Assembly (NCBI GenBank): GCA_900543505.1
Contig: UQSB01000052.1
Location: forward strand, 1 to 14,907
Direction of reading: 5' to 3'
Length of the DNA stretch: 14,907 nucleotides
Source: an uncultured Collinsella sp.
GTDB taxonomy: Bacteria; Actinomycetota; Coriobacteriia; Coriobacteriales; Coriobacteriaceae
In this document: piece after piece, positions 1 to 7,053 of the stretch
Layout of the letters: every line of letters starts with the position of its first letter
How positions within the stretch are numbered: position 1 is the stretch's first letter
Program-made: the position numbers and the translations under genes
Notes under the pieces: model-generated
The model's database searches: none
Told to the model about the DNA's origin: nothing
The model's input: the letters and a program-made list of their open reading frames with translations, nothing else

Positions 1-107
1 CGCAACGCGTTGCGCTGAGTCCTGAGGCTGTTGCAATGAAGATGAGAATCAAGGATCGTGATGATACCTGCCTATTTGACAAATTCGTTCTATCCCTTTG
101 AGGGGGA

Positions 108-119
108 GCGTGCTATAGT
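108..119 (+). promoter_or_regulatory. Putative extended -10 promoter of rpsT
   Basis: A TG-N-TATAGT extended -10 element is seen (TG at 111-112, hexamer 114-119), 75 bases before the rpsT start codon. No good -35 lies at the normal 16-18 base distance; a TTGACA at 76-81 is 32 bases away and cannot pair with this hexamer. Predicted transcription would start near 126 and give a leader of about 69 nt. The surrounding bases resemble the promoter-like sites before lepA, both J-protein genes and rpsO. The promoter role is inferred. Confidence 0.55.
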
Positions 120-125
120 AGGCGC

Positions 126-191
126 TTGCATGACCTCACCGTGTCTCAGAGGTGTCATACATTTTTTGCAAGGAACTCGAAAGGAACTCTA
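126..191 (+). promoter_or_regulatory. Structured rpsT leader with duplicated Shine-Dalgarno
   Basis: The leader can fold into a stem of 130-134 with 154-158, continued inside by 135-137 with 149-151 (bulge at 152-153), and outside by TTGC 126-129 with GCAA 168-171. A run of T (162-167) sits in the 3' side. An 11-base unit occurs twice in tandem: AAGGAACTCGA at 170-180 and AAGGAACTCTA at 181-191. Each copy carries an SD-like AAGGA, and only the second is well spaced (9 bases) from the GTG start. S20 is known to control its own synthesis in E. coli, so a regulatory role is plausible here but not shown. Confidence 0.4.
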
Positions 192-194
192 GAA

Positions 195-461
195 GTGGCA
201 AACATCAAGTCTCAGAAGAAGCGTATCCGCACCAATGAGGCAGCTCGCATGCGTAACAAGGCTGTCAAGTCCGAGCTCAAGACGCTGACCAAGCACGTCC
301 AGTCCGCCGTCGCCGAGGGCGACGCCGAGAAGGCCCAGGCTGCCCTCAAGACCGTCACCAAGCGTCTCGACATGGCTGCCGCTAAGCATGTCATCCACAA
401 GAACCAGGCTTCCAACCGTAAGTCCGGTCTTGCCAAGCTCGTGAACAGCATCAACGCCTAA
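195..461 (+). CDS. rpsT: 30S ribosomal protein S20
   Basis: This 88-residue basic protein binds 16S rRNA early in 30S assembly. The sequence begins (V/M)ANIKSQKKRIRTNE, the typical S20 N-terminus, followed by the expected Ala/Lys-rich helical body containing RNKAVKSELKT and ending in LAKLVNSINA. The length matches the family (about 85-90 residues). The start chosen is GTG at 195, with AAGGA at 181-185 upstream. An in-frame ATG at 126 would add 23 residues not found in S20 and would lie at the predicted transcription start. The gene is monocistronic: its own putative promoter precedes it and an intrinsic terminator begins 34 bases after the stop codon. Identification is secure. Confidence 0.97.
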   Translation: MANIKSQKKRIRTNEAARMRNKAVKSELKTLTKHVQSAVAEGDAEKAQAALKTVTKRLDMAAAKHVIHKNQASNRKSGLAKLVNSINA

Positions 462-495
462 GTTGTAAATTTCACATCACACAGATTACGCGCAT

Positions 496-532
496 AAATG
501 GAGCCTGTTTTATGGAACAGGCTCCATTTTTT
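496..532 (+). terminator. Intrinsic terminator after rpsT
   Basis: A perfect 12-bp inverted repeat (498-509 with 516-527, loop 510-515) is extended by two A-T pairs and followed by a T run at 527-532. It separates rpsT from lepA. An in-frame ATG for lepA at 498 lies inside the stem, which argues against that upstream start. Confidence 0.93.
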
Positions 533-537
533 GTACC

Positions 538-550
538 GCTCGGGTAAGAT
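538..550 (+). promoter_or_regulatory. Putative lepA promoter (-10 TAAGAT)
   Basis: GCTCGGGTAAGAT lies directly after the rpsT terminator, with hexamer TAAGAT at 545-550. The same 13-base pattern recurs at 4656-4668 before the first J-protein gene, differing only inside the hexamer. No -35 match is seen at the expected place (about 522-527, which is terminator stem). The distance to the ATG at 558 is only 7 bases, so the transcript would start at or next to the start codon. Confidence 0.5.
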
Positions 551-557
551 AGTCCGC

Positions 558-2369
558 ATGAATACTTCAATTGACATTTCCCACATCCGCAACTTCTCGA
601 TCGTTGCGCATATCGACCATGGCAAGTCCACGATCAGTGACCGCATCCTCGAGCTCACCCATACCGTCGATGAGCGCGACATGGAGTCGCAGCTGCTTGA
701 CACGATGGACATCGAGCGCGAGCGCGGCATCACGATCAAGTCCAATGCCGTCCGCGTTTCTTATGACGCCGACGACGGCGAGACGTATCAGTTCAACCTG
801 ATCGATACGCCGGGCCACGTGGACTTCACCTACGAGGTCTCGCGTTCGCTGGCAGCCTGTGAGGGCGCGGTGCTCGTCGTGGACGCCACTCAAGGCGTCG
901 AGGCGCAGACCGTTTCCAACGCGACGCTCGCCATGAACGCCAACTTGGACATTGTTCCGGCCATCAACAAGATCGACCTGCCGTCGGCGCACCCCGACGA
1001 GGTTAAGACCGAGATGGAAGACGATCTGGCCATTCCCGCCGACGATGCTGTGTGCGTGTCTGGCAAGACCGGCGAGGGCATCCACGATTTGCTGGAGTCC
1101 ATCGTCTTTTTGATCTCGCCTCCCAAGGGCGATGCAAATGCCCCTCTCAAGGCACTTATTCTGGATTCGTACTTCGATGAGTACCGCGGCGTCGTCGCTA
1201 CGGTGCGCGTCTTTGACGGTTCCATCAAAAAGGGCGATGCCCTGCGCATGATGCAGGCCAAGGGCGACTTCTTGGTCGACGGCGTGGGCGTCAAGCGCCC
1301 TGCCGAGACGCCGGTCGATGCTCTGACCGTCGGTGAGGTCGGCTATGTGGTCACGGGTCTGAAGGACCCCGAGGCTGTGCGCGTGGGCGATACCCTTACG
1401 TGGACTTCGAACCCCTGCCCCGAGCCTCTGCCGGGCTACCGCGAGGCAAAACCCATGGTCTACACGGGCCTGTTCCCCATCGACAACAAGGACTACGAGA
1501 ACCTGCGCGACGCGCTCGATAAGCTGCACGTCAACGATCCGTCGTTGGTGTGGGAGCCTGAGACGTCGGTGGCGCTGGGCTTTGGCTTCCGCGTGGGCTT
1601 CCTGGGCCTGCTGCACATGGAGGTCGTCAAGGAGCGCCTGGAGCGCGAGTTCAATCTGGACCTGATCGCCACGAGCCCCTCGGTCGACTACCACGTGTAC
1701 AAGACTGACGGCGAGATGATCGATGTCCGCAGCCCGCAGGATCTACCCGAGGCCACGCGTATCGAGCGTATCGAAGAGCCCTACCTCAAGGCAAAGATCA
1801 TCTGCCCGCCCGAGTATACGGGTGCCGTCATGCAGCTTGCTATCGAGCACCGCGGCATTACAACCGACATGATCCACCTGACGAGCAAATCGGTCGAGAT
1901 GCGCTTCGATATGCCGCTCGCCGAGCTCATCTTGGACTTCTTCGATCAGCTCAAGAGCCGCACCAAGGGCTATGCCTCGCTCGACTACGAGTTCAACGAA
2001 TATCGTCCCTCCGAGCTCGTCAAACTCGATATCCTGCTTTCGGGCGACGAGGTGGACGCGCTGTCGTTTATCGTGCACAAGGATAAGGCCTATGGCCTGG
2101 CCCGCGGCCTGTGCGACAAGCTCAAGGAGATCATCCCACGACAGCTGTTCGAGGTGCCTATCCAAGGCGCCATCGGCAACAAGATCATCGCCCGTTCCAC
2201 CGTTAAGGCGCGCCGTAAAGACGTGCTGGCCAAGTGTTACGGCGGCGATATCTCGCGAAAGCGCAAGCTGCTCGAGAAGCAGAAAGAGGGCAAGAAGCGC
2301 ATGAAGGCCATCGGGTCGGTCGAGGTTCCGCAGGAGGCCTTTATGGCGATTCTCAAGGTGGACGAGTAG
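558..2369 (+). CDS. lepA: Elongation factor 4 (translation GTPase LepA)
   Basis: LepA is a ribosome-associated GTPase of the EF-G group, implicated in translation under stress and in 30S biogenesis. The 603-residue product matches the usual length (about 600). GTPase motifs are visible: AHIDHGKST at 17-25 (G1), DTPGH at 83-87 (G3) and NKID at 137-140 (G4). The C-terminal LepA-specific part ends with GGDISRKRKLLEKQKEGKKR close to the stop. The ATG at 558 gives the family's N-terminus (IRNFSIVAHIDHGKST follows closely). The alternative ATG at 498 lies within the rpsT terminator and adds unrelated residues. No SD is seen before 558, and a -10-like hexamer ends 7 bases upstream, so translation may be leaderless. 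The dus gene begins 4 bases after the stop. Confidence 0.97.
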   Translation: MNTSIDISHIRNFSIVAHIDHGKSTISDRILELTHTVDERDMESQLLDTMDIERERGITIKSNAVRVSYDADDGETYQFNLIDTPGHVDFTYEVSRSLAACEGAVLVVDATQGVEAQTVSNATLAMNANLDIVPAINKIDLPSAHPDEVKTEMEDDLAIPADDAVCVSGKTGEGIHDLLESIVFLISPPKGDANAPLKALILDSYFDEYRGVVATVRVFDGSIKKGDALRMMQAKGDFLVDGVGVKRPAETPVDALTVGEVGYVVTGLKDPEAVRVGDTLTWTSNPCPEPLPGYREAKPMVYTGLFPIDNKDYENLRDALDKLHVNDPSLVWEPETSVALGFGFRVGFLGLLHMEVVKERLEREFNLDLIATSPSVDYHVYKTDGEMIDVRSPQDLPEATRIERIEEPYLKAKIICPPEYTGAVMQLAIEHRGITTDMIHLTSKSVEMRFDMPLAELILDFFDQLKSRTKGYASLDYEFNEYRPSELVKLDILLSGDEVDALSFIVHKDKAYGLARGLCDKLKEIIPRQLFEVPIQGAIGNKIIARSTVKARRKDVLAKCYGGDISRKRKLLEKQKEGKKRMKAIGSVEVPQEAFMAILKVDE

Positions 2370-2373
2370 GTCC

Positions 2374-3417
2374 ATGGCGCTTTCTGAATACAGCAAGCGG
2401 CTGCTGGGCGCCTATGCCGAGCAGCCATTCCTTATGGCTCCCATGGCGGGCGTAACCGACCCCGCCTATCGCATCATGTGTCGCCGCCGCGGTGCCAACC
2501 TTGCCTACAGCGAGATGGTGAGCGTCGCTGGCCTTGCCTATGCCAGCAACAAGACGTGGCGCCTGGTGTTGCCGGCCGACGAGGAGCAGCAGATTTGCGT
2601 GCAGCTCTTTGGATCCAAGCCCGATCAGTTTTCGAGTGCCGTCGCTGCCGTCGAGGAACGCGTGGGCGATCGCCTGTCATTGATTGATATCAACATGGCC
2701 TGTCCGGCTCGCAAGGTCGTTACCAAGGGCGAGGGCTCGGCGCTTATGCGCACGCCCGACCTGGCCGAAAGAATCGTCGAGGCAGCGGTGGGCGCGGCGC
2801 ATGTTCCCGTGACCGTGAAGATCCGCAAGGGTTTTTATGCCGAGGATCGCAACGCCGCAACGTTTGCCCAGATGCTCGAAGGGGCGGGCGCCTCCGCAGT
2901 TGCCGTGCACGGTCGTTGTGCCACGCAGCTCTATACGGGCCAGGCCGATTGGTCTGTCGTCGATGAGGTTGCCGACGCTGTCGAGATTCCCGTGATTGGT
3001 TCGGGCGATGTGTTCTCGGCCGAGGACGCAGCCGAGCATCTGAGCGGCTCGGGTGCCAGCGCGGTGTTTATCGCGCGCGGCATCTACGGCAATCCGTGGG
3101 TGTTCGGCGATGCTCGAGCGCTTGCACTCGATGGCACGCCGGTTCCTTCTCGCTCCTCGGTCGAGCGTCTTGAGGCCCTGCGTGAGCACCTGACGTTGAC
3201 GCACGAGCTTCTGCCGCTTATGTCGCGCGCCCGTACGTATGCAAGCTGGTACTTAAAGGGCATGCCCCATGCCGCCGCCTGGCGCGCTCAGGTGGTGCGC
3301 TGCTCCACGTACGAGGAATTTATGGCGCTGGTCGATGATATCGAGCGCGATGTGTTGGTCTGCGAGGCCGCACTTGCCGCCGGTGAGTCGGTGCCCGCCC
3401 ATCCGCTGGAGGCTTAA
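2374..3417 (+). CDS. dus: tRNA-dihydrouridine synthase (DusB-like)
   Basis: This is a flavin enzyme that reduces uridine to dihydrouridine in tRNA D-loops. The 347-residue protein shows the Dus TIM-barrel signatures: MAPMAGVTD near the N-terminus, NMACPARK with the catalytic Cys at 110, KIRKG with Lys149, VHGR with His179, and the FMN phosphate-binding stretch GSGDV at 209-213 followed by ARGIYGNPW. The C-terminal helical domain is present, so the length is normal. It starts at ATG 2374, 4 bases after lepA, with only a weak SD overlapping the lepA stop, which suggests translational coupling. The hemW start lies 2 bases after its stop, so the three genes probably share a transcript. The DusB type is the best guess; the exact tRNA position modified cannot be read from the sequence. 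Confidence 0.93.
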   Translation: MALSEYSKRLLGAYAEQPFLMAPMAGVTDPAYRIMCRRRGANLAYSEMVSVAGLAYASNKTWRLVLPADEEQQICVQLFGSKPDQFSSAVAAVEERVGDRLSLIDINMACPARKVVTKGEGSALMRTPDLAERIVEAAVGAAHVPVTVKIRKGFYAEDRNAATFAQMLEGAGASAVAVHGRCATQLYTGQADWSVVDEVADAVEIPVIGSGDVFSAEDAAEHLSGSGASAVFIARGIYGNPWVFGDARALALDGTPVPSRSSVERLEALREHLTLTHELLPLMSRARTYASWYLKGMPHAAAWRAQVVRCSTYEEFMALVDDIERDVLVCEAALAAGESVPAHPLEA

Positions 3418-3419
3418 GG

Positions 3420-4652
3420 GTGGCCGTTACCGCGCTGTATGTGCACGTGCCGTTTTGCGCTCAAAAATGCCGCTATTGCGACTTTGACTCGCGCAGCGTG
3501 GCGCCGTGCGACCTGGACGCTGCGCTCGATGCCTATTTTGAGCACCTGTATGCGCGGCTCGATGCCTTTGGCAACGCTGGGGAACTCAGACAGATCCGCA
3601 CTGTCTACGTAGGCGGCGGCACGCCATCGCTGGCAGGGGAGCGCCTGGTGAAACTTGCCCGTCGTATCTCCATGTGGCGCAAGCCCGTTGAGTTTACTTG
3701 CGAAGCCAATCCTGAGTCGCTGACCGCTGGGCTCGCCGCCAAGCTTGCCGAGGCGGGTGTCACGCGCATCTCTCTGGGCGTGCAAACCCTCGACAATACC
3801 GAGTTGGCTGTCATTGGCCGCATCCACGATGCCGAACGGGCGCTTGAGGCCATCGCGACGGTGAAGGATGTTGAACTCGATGTGTCGTGCGACCTTATGT
3901 GCGGGCTTCCCGGACAGACTATGGCGAGCTGGCAGCACACGCTCGATGGCGTGCTTGAGGCGGCCCCGCACCATGTGTCGGTCTATCCGCTCACGCTCGA
4001 GGAGGGCACGCCGCTTTACCGCATGGCGTGCCGTGACGAGTCGCTTGAGCCCGATGAGGATTTCCAAGCCGCATGCATGGACGTTGCGCGCCAGCGGCTG
4101 AGTTCGGCCGGCTACCATCCGTATGAGGTGGCGAGCTACGCGCTCGATGGGCATGTATGCGCTCATAATATCGCCTACTGGACTGGTCGGGGCTATCTGG
4201 GTTTGGGTCGTTCTGCCGCGGGTATGCTCGACGACGAGGATTTCGACCGCCTGGCTGGACTGTTTCCCGGCGTGGCCCCCCGTGGTGACTTTCACCGCGT
4301 GCGTCTGGTCCAGCGCGACGATGCCGCGACGATGTTTGATGCCGAGTATCTGTCGCGGCGCGAGGCGGCGGCCGAGGACCTGATGCTCGCTTGTCGCATG
4401 ACGCGCGGTGTTGCTTCCGACCTGTTGGTTCGCGCGTCTCGTGTCATCCCTGCCGATGAACTGGCAGCGGCTTGTGATCGCGCTCTTGAGCTTGGGCTTG
4501 CCACTTGGGTACCCGAGCACGGTGATACCCATGCGGGGCCCATCGCCTCTGTCGATGTCATCGACGGCCGCGCCTGTGCCCGCCTGGCGCCGACTCACCT
4601 GGGCTGGCTCGATGGAAATGTGCTGTTCGAGCTGTTTTGGGGTCTAGCTTAG
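3420..4652 (+). CDS. hemW: Radical SAM heme chaperone HemW (coproporphyrinogen III oxidase-like)
   Basis: HemW binds a [4Fe-4S] cluster and heme and delivers heme to target enzymes. It is often mislabelled as oxygen-independent coproporphyrinogen oxidase. The 410-residue protein carries the radical SAM CxxxCxxC motif in HVPFCAQKCRYCDF (Cys13, 17, 20), a GGGTPS glycine motif, and the HemW-type HNxxYW segment (His249 to Trp254) followed by GYLGLGRSA. The GTG start at 3420 is supported by GGAGG at 3408-3412, inside the end of dus. The normal position of hemW beside lepA also supports the call. The 58 bases after the stop contain a new promoter-like sequence. Membership of the HemN/HemW superfamily is certain; HemW rather than true HemN is inferred from the N-terminus, length and lepA context. 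Confidence 0.92.
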   Translation: MAVTALYVHVPFCAQKCRYCDFDSRSVAPCDLDAALDAYFEHLYARLDAFGNAGELRQIRTVYVGGGTPSLAGERLVKLARRISMWRKPVEFTCEANPESLTAGLAAKLAEAGVTRISLGVQTLDNTELAVIGRIHDAERALEAIATVKDVELDVSCDLMCGLPGQTMASWQHTLDGVLEAAPHHVSVYPLTLEEGTPLYRMACRDESLEPDEDFQAACMDVARQRLSSAGYHPYEVASYALDGHVCAHNIAYWTGRGYLGLGRSAAGMLDDEDFDRLAGLFPGVAPRGDFHRVRLVQRDDAATMFDAEYLSRREAAAEDLMLACRMTRGVASDLLVRASRVIPADELAAACDRALELGLATWVPEHGDTHAGPIASVDVIDGRACARLAPTHLGWLDGNVLFELFWGLA

Positions 4653-4655
4653 GCC

Positions 4656-4668
4656 GCTCGGGTAGAAT
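4656..4668 (+). promoter_or_regulatory. Putative promoter of the first J-protein gene
   Basis: GCTCGGGTAGAAT, with -10 hexamer TAGAAT at 4663-4668, begins just after the hemW stop and repeats the pattern seen before lepA. No good -35 is found. Initiation near 4675 would give a leader of about 36 nt. That leader contains a small stem (4685-4689 with 4693-4697) that runs into the SD. No CIRCE or HspR-type (HAIR) operator is recognisable. Confidence 0.5.
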
Positions 4669-4710
4669 TACCGCAATATATACGCTGCTGTGAGCAGGAG
4701 GTTGCCGCGC

Positions 4711-5814
4711 ATGGCGACGATGAACGAAAAAGATTACTACGAGATTTTGGGTGTCTCCAAGGACGCCACCTCGCGTGATATTCAAAAGGCTTTCCAGCAA
4801 AAGGCCCGTAAGCTCCATCCGGACGTCAATAAAGAGCCGGATGCCGAGGAGAAGTTTAAAGAGGTTTCCGAGGCCTACGCCGTGCTCTCGGACGAGCAGA
4901 AGCGTGCGCGTTACGACGCCATGCGGTCGGGCAATCCCTTTGCCGGTGCACCGACGGCTTCGCCCTATGGCGGCGGTTATGCCGGCAGCGCCGGTTACGG
5001 CAATCCCTTTGACGACGGTTTCCCCTTCGGGGGCGCCTGGGGCCAGCCCCGTCGCGGCCAGGCGGCCTACAACCCCGAGAGTGGCGCCAACGTGGTCGTC
5101 GATATCAAGCTCGACGCCAAGGAGGCCAAGAGCGGTGCCCATAAGACCGTTCGCTACACCCGTTTTGACACCTGCGGACATTGTGGCGGATCGGGCTCCG
5201 TTTCGTCAGGGCATGCCCACACCTGTCCGAGCTGCGGTGGTCGCGGCCATATCGATGTCGACCTGTCCTTCCTGTTTGGTGCGGGCACGTTCCAGACGGT
5301 TTGTCCTGAGTGCGGCGGTTCCGGCAAGGTCGTTGCCGACCCGTGCCCCGATTGCGGTGGCAGCGGCCGTATCCGTGTGACTTCCGAGCAGACGATTGAG
5401 TTTCCCGCCGGCACGCATGATGGCGGCGAGGTGCGCATCCCCAACATGGGACACGCCGGCACGAACGGCGCTTCGGGCGGTGACCTGGTCGGTCGCGCGC
5501 ACGTTGAGGCCGAGCGCCTGGAGGGCAAGGCTCGCACCGGCTTCTACCTCATGGGTATCATCGCACCGTTTTTGGTACTGTCGGCCATCTCGGGCGTGTT
5601 CTCCGCCTTTGCCATGATGTGCTTCATTCCGTTTGCCATGGGCTTGTTCATGGTGCTGTCGGACGGCGTGCTTCATCGCAGTCTGCTGTGGTGGAAGCGC
5701 GGTGCGATACAGTTTGCCAATGGATTTGCCAACGGTTTTATGTTCGCGCTCGTGTCGGTTTGGTTCGCGAGCTGCTCACAGCGGGCCGTGCTTTCGCCGT
5801 ACGGAGCTCAATAG
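4711..5814 (+). CDS. Membrane-anchored DnaJ-like protein (J domain, zinc-finger region, C-terminal hydrophobic segments)
   Basis: This 367-residue protein begins with a complete J domain (residues 8-70) with the HPD motif at 36-38, which stimulates DnaK ATPase activity. A Gly/Phe/Pro-rich linker (74-125) follows. The DnaJ zinc-finger region has four CxxCxGxG motifs: Cys155/158, 172/175, 198/201 and 212/215. Only the first part of the DnaJ C-terminal domain follows (IEFPAGTHDGGEVRIPN to about residue 272). The rest is replaced by hydrophobic segments at about 278-297, 298-316 and 339-355, separated by the polar patch LHRSLLWWKR. This suggests a cytosolic co-chaperone anchored in the membrane and lacking the usual second substrate-binding and dimerisation parts. 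The ATG at 4711 was chosen because AGGAGG at 4696-4701 is well spaced; an in-frame GTG at 4690 precedes that SD. The exact function is unknown. Confidence 0.88.
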   Translation: MATMNEKDYYEILGVSKDATSRDIQKAFQQKARKLHPDVNKEPDAEEKFKEVSEAYAVLSDEQKRARYDAMRSGNPFAGAPTASPYGGGYAGSAGYGNPFDDGFPFGGAWGQPRRGQAAYNPESGANVVVDIKLDAKEAKSGAHKTVRYTRFDTCGHCGGSGSVSSGHAHTCPSCGGRGHIDVDLSFLFGAGTFQTVCPECGGSGKVVADPCPDCGGSGRIRVTSEQTIEFPAGTHDGGEVRIPNMGHAGTNGASGGDLVGRAHVEAERLEGKARTGFYLMGIIAPFLVLSAISGVFSAFAMMCFIPFAMGLFMVLSDGVLHRSLLWWKRGAIQFANGFANGFMFALVSVWFASCSQRAVLSPYGAQ

Positions 5815-5843
5815 CATCAAACCCTCTGTTTGCGCCCGGCCCA

Positions 5844-5874
5844 GCTTGGGTATAGGACGCACTGTGACAATAAT
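5844..5874 (+). promoter_or_regulatory. Putative dnaJ promoter region
   Basis: Two overlapping readings are possible. GCTTGGGTATAGG (5844-5856) matches the pattern upstream of lepA and the preceding gene, with TATAGG as the -10. Alternatively, TTGGGT at 5846-5851 and AATAAT at 5869-5874 form a -35/-10 pair with 17-base spacing. A small inverted repeat, CCCA at 5840-5843 with TGGG at 5847-5850, overlaps the site. The sequence does not decide between the two readings. Confidence 0.45.
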
Positions 5875-5895
5875 GAAAGTTGGAAGGATTCGGTC

Positions 5896-7044
5896 GTGTC
5901 GGAAAATAGGGATTACTACGAGGTACTTGGCGTTGACAAGGATGCCGATGCGCGGACGATTAAGCGCGCGTTTCTAAAGAAAGCCCGTACGGTACACCCG
6001 GATGTTTCGGACGACCCCGAGGCCGAGGCTAAGTTCAAAGAGCTCAACGAGGCCTATTCCGTTCTTTCCGACGAGCAGAAGCGTGCCAACTACGACCGTT
6101 ACGGCACCGCGGACGGCCCTGGCGGCTCTGGCTATGTCGACATCAACGATATCTTTGGTGGCATGGGCATGGACGACCTGTTCTCGTCGTTCTTTGGCGG
6201 TGGCGCCGGTGGTGGCGGTCGCAGCCGTCGCGAGCGCCGTCGCGGTCGCGATATGGCCATTTCTCTTTCGGTGACGCTCGAGGAGGCGGCGCTCGGCTGC
6301 AAAAAGACGATCAGCTACGACCGTCTTGCCCCTTGCGAGGACTGCAATGGTACCGGCAAGGCCGAGGGCGCGACCGAAAAGCAGTGCGGCCGCTGTCACG
6401 GCACTGGCTATGTGACGACGGTCCAGCGTTCTTTCCTGGGCCAGGTTCAGTCCTCTTCGCCCTGTCCCGATTGCCACGGCGAAGGCACGGTCATCGATCA
6501 TCCCTGCGAGACCTGTGACGGCCAGGGCCGCACGCCTTCTCACGAAAAGATTGACATCGATATTCCTGCCGGCGTTTCGACCGGTCGCCAGCTGCGCGTG
6601 AGTGGTTTTGGCGAGGCCGGTCTTCGTGGCGAGCCGTCGGGCGACCTGATCGTCAACGTGCGTGTCGCCGACCACGAGCGTTTTAAGCGTAATGGCGATG
6701 ACCTCTATCTGGTGAGCGATATCTCGATTGCGCAGGCCGCGCTCGGTTGCGAGATTGAGGTCGAGGGCATTATGCCTGACGAGGTCGTTAAGGTGACGGT
6801 TCTCGCCGGCACGCAGTACGGTGACACCGTGAGCGTCAACAATTACGGCATGCCGCGTATCGGCGGTGGCGGTTCGCGCGGTCGCCTGATCGTGCAGCTG
6901 CGAGCGGTCGTCCCCACCAATCTCTCCAACAAGCAGCGCGAGCTGCTTCGCGCCTTTGCCGACGAGATGGGCGATGACGTCGCATCCGGTAAGAAGTCGG
7001 TGACCGACCGTATCAAGAGTGCCCTCGACGACATCCTCGATTAA
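5896..7044 (+). CDS. dnaJ: Chaperone protein DnaJ (class A J-protein)
   Basis: This is the co-chaperone that delivers unfolded substrates to DnaK and stimulates its ATPase. The 382-residue protein has all class A parts: J domain (residues 6-68) with HPD at 34-36, a Gly-rich linker around 76-112, four zinc-finger motifs (Cys147/150, 164/167, 190/193, 204/207), and a full C-terminal region with IPAGVSTGRQLRVSGFGEAG, GDLIVNVRV and the second-domain GTQYGDTVSVNNYGMP. Cysteine spacing is the same as in the upstream paralogue. The GTG start at 5896 is supported by AAGGA at 5884-5888; upstream in-frame codons give no J-domain sequence. The stop is 9 bases before mtaB. No dnaK, grpE or hrcA is present in this window. 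Confidence 0.96.
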   Translation: MSENRDYYEVLGVDKDADARTIKRAFLKKARTVHPDVSDDPEAEAKFKELNEAYSVLSDEQKRANYDRYGTADGPGGSGYVDINDIFGGMGMDDLFSSFFGGGAGGGGRSRRERRRGRDMAISLSVTLEEAALGCKKTISYDRLAPCEDCNGTGKAEGATEKQCGRCHGTGYVTTVQRSFLGQVQSSSPCPDCHGEGTVIDHPCETCDGQGRTPSHEKIDIDIPAGVSTGRQLRVSGFGEAGLRGEPSGDLIVNVRVADHERFKRNGDDLYLVSDISIAQAALGCEIEVEGIMPDEVVKVTVLAGTQYGDTVSVNNYGMPRIGGGGSRGRLIVQLRAVVPTNLSNKQRELLRAFADEMGDDVASGKKSVTDRIKSALDDILD

Positions 7045-7053
7045 GGAGCCCGT

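Noticed and set aside
3..98. Short open frame running in from the window start
   Set aside because: It is only about 31 codons, matches no family I recognise, and runs up to the rpsT promoter; it could equally be non-coding, so no gene is claimed.
76..119. TTGACA (76-81) as the -35 partner of TATAGT (114-119)
   Set aside because: The spacer would be 32 bases, far from the 16-18 that sigma-70-type promoters need.
498..557. ATG at 498 as the lepA start, adding 20 residues
   Set aside because: It lies inside the stem of the rpsT terminator and the added residues do not resemble LepA.
5521..5814. Frameshift in the first J-protein gene creating the hydrophobic tail by accident
   Set aside because: The other two frames over this stretch give no DnaJ C-terminal sequence, while the frame used gives coherent hydrophobic helices and keeps the normal codon style, so the tail looks genuine.
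4653..5895. CIRCE or HspR (HAIR) heat-shock operators upstream of the J-protein genes
   Set aside because: No TTAGCACTC/GAGTGCTAA or CTTGAGT/ACTCAAG inverted repeats were found in either upstream region.
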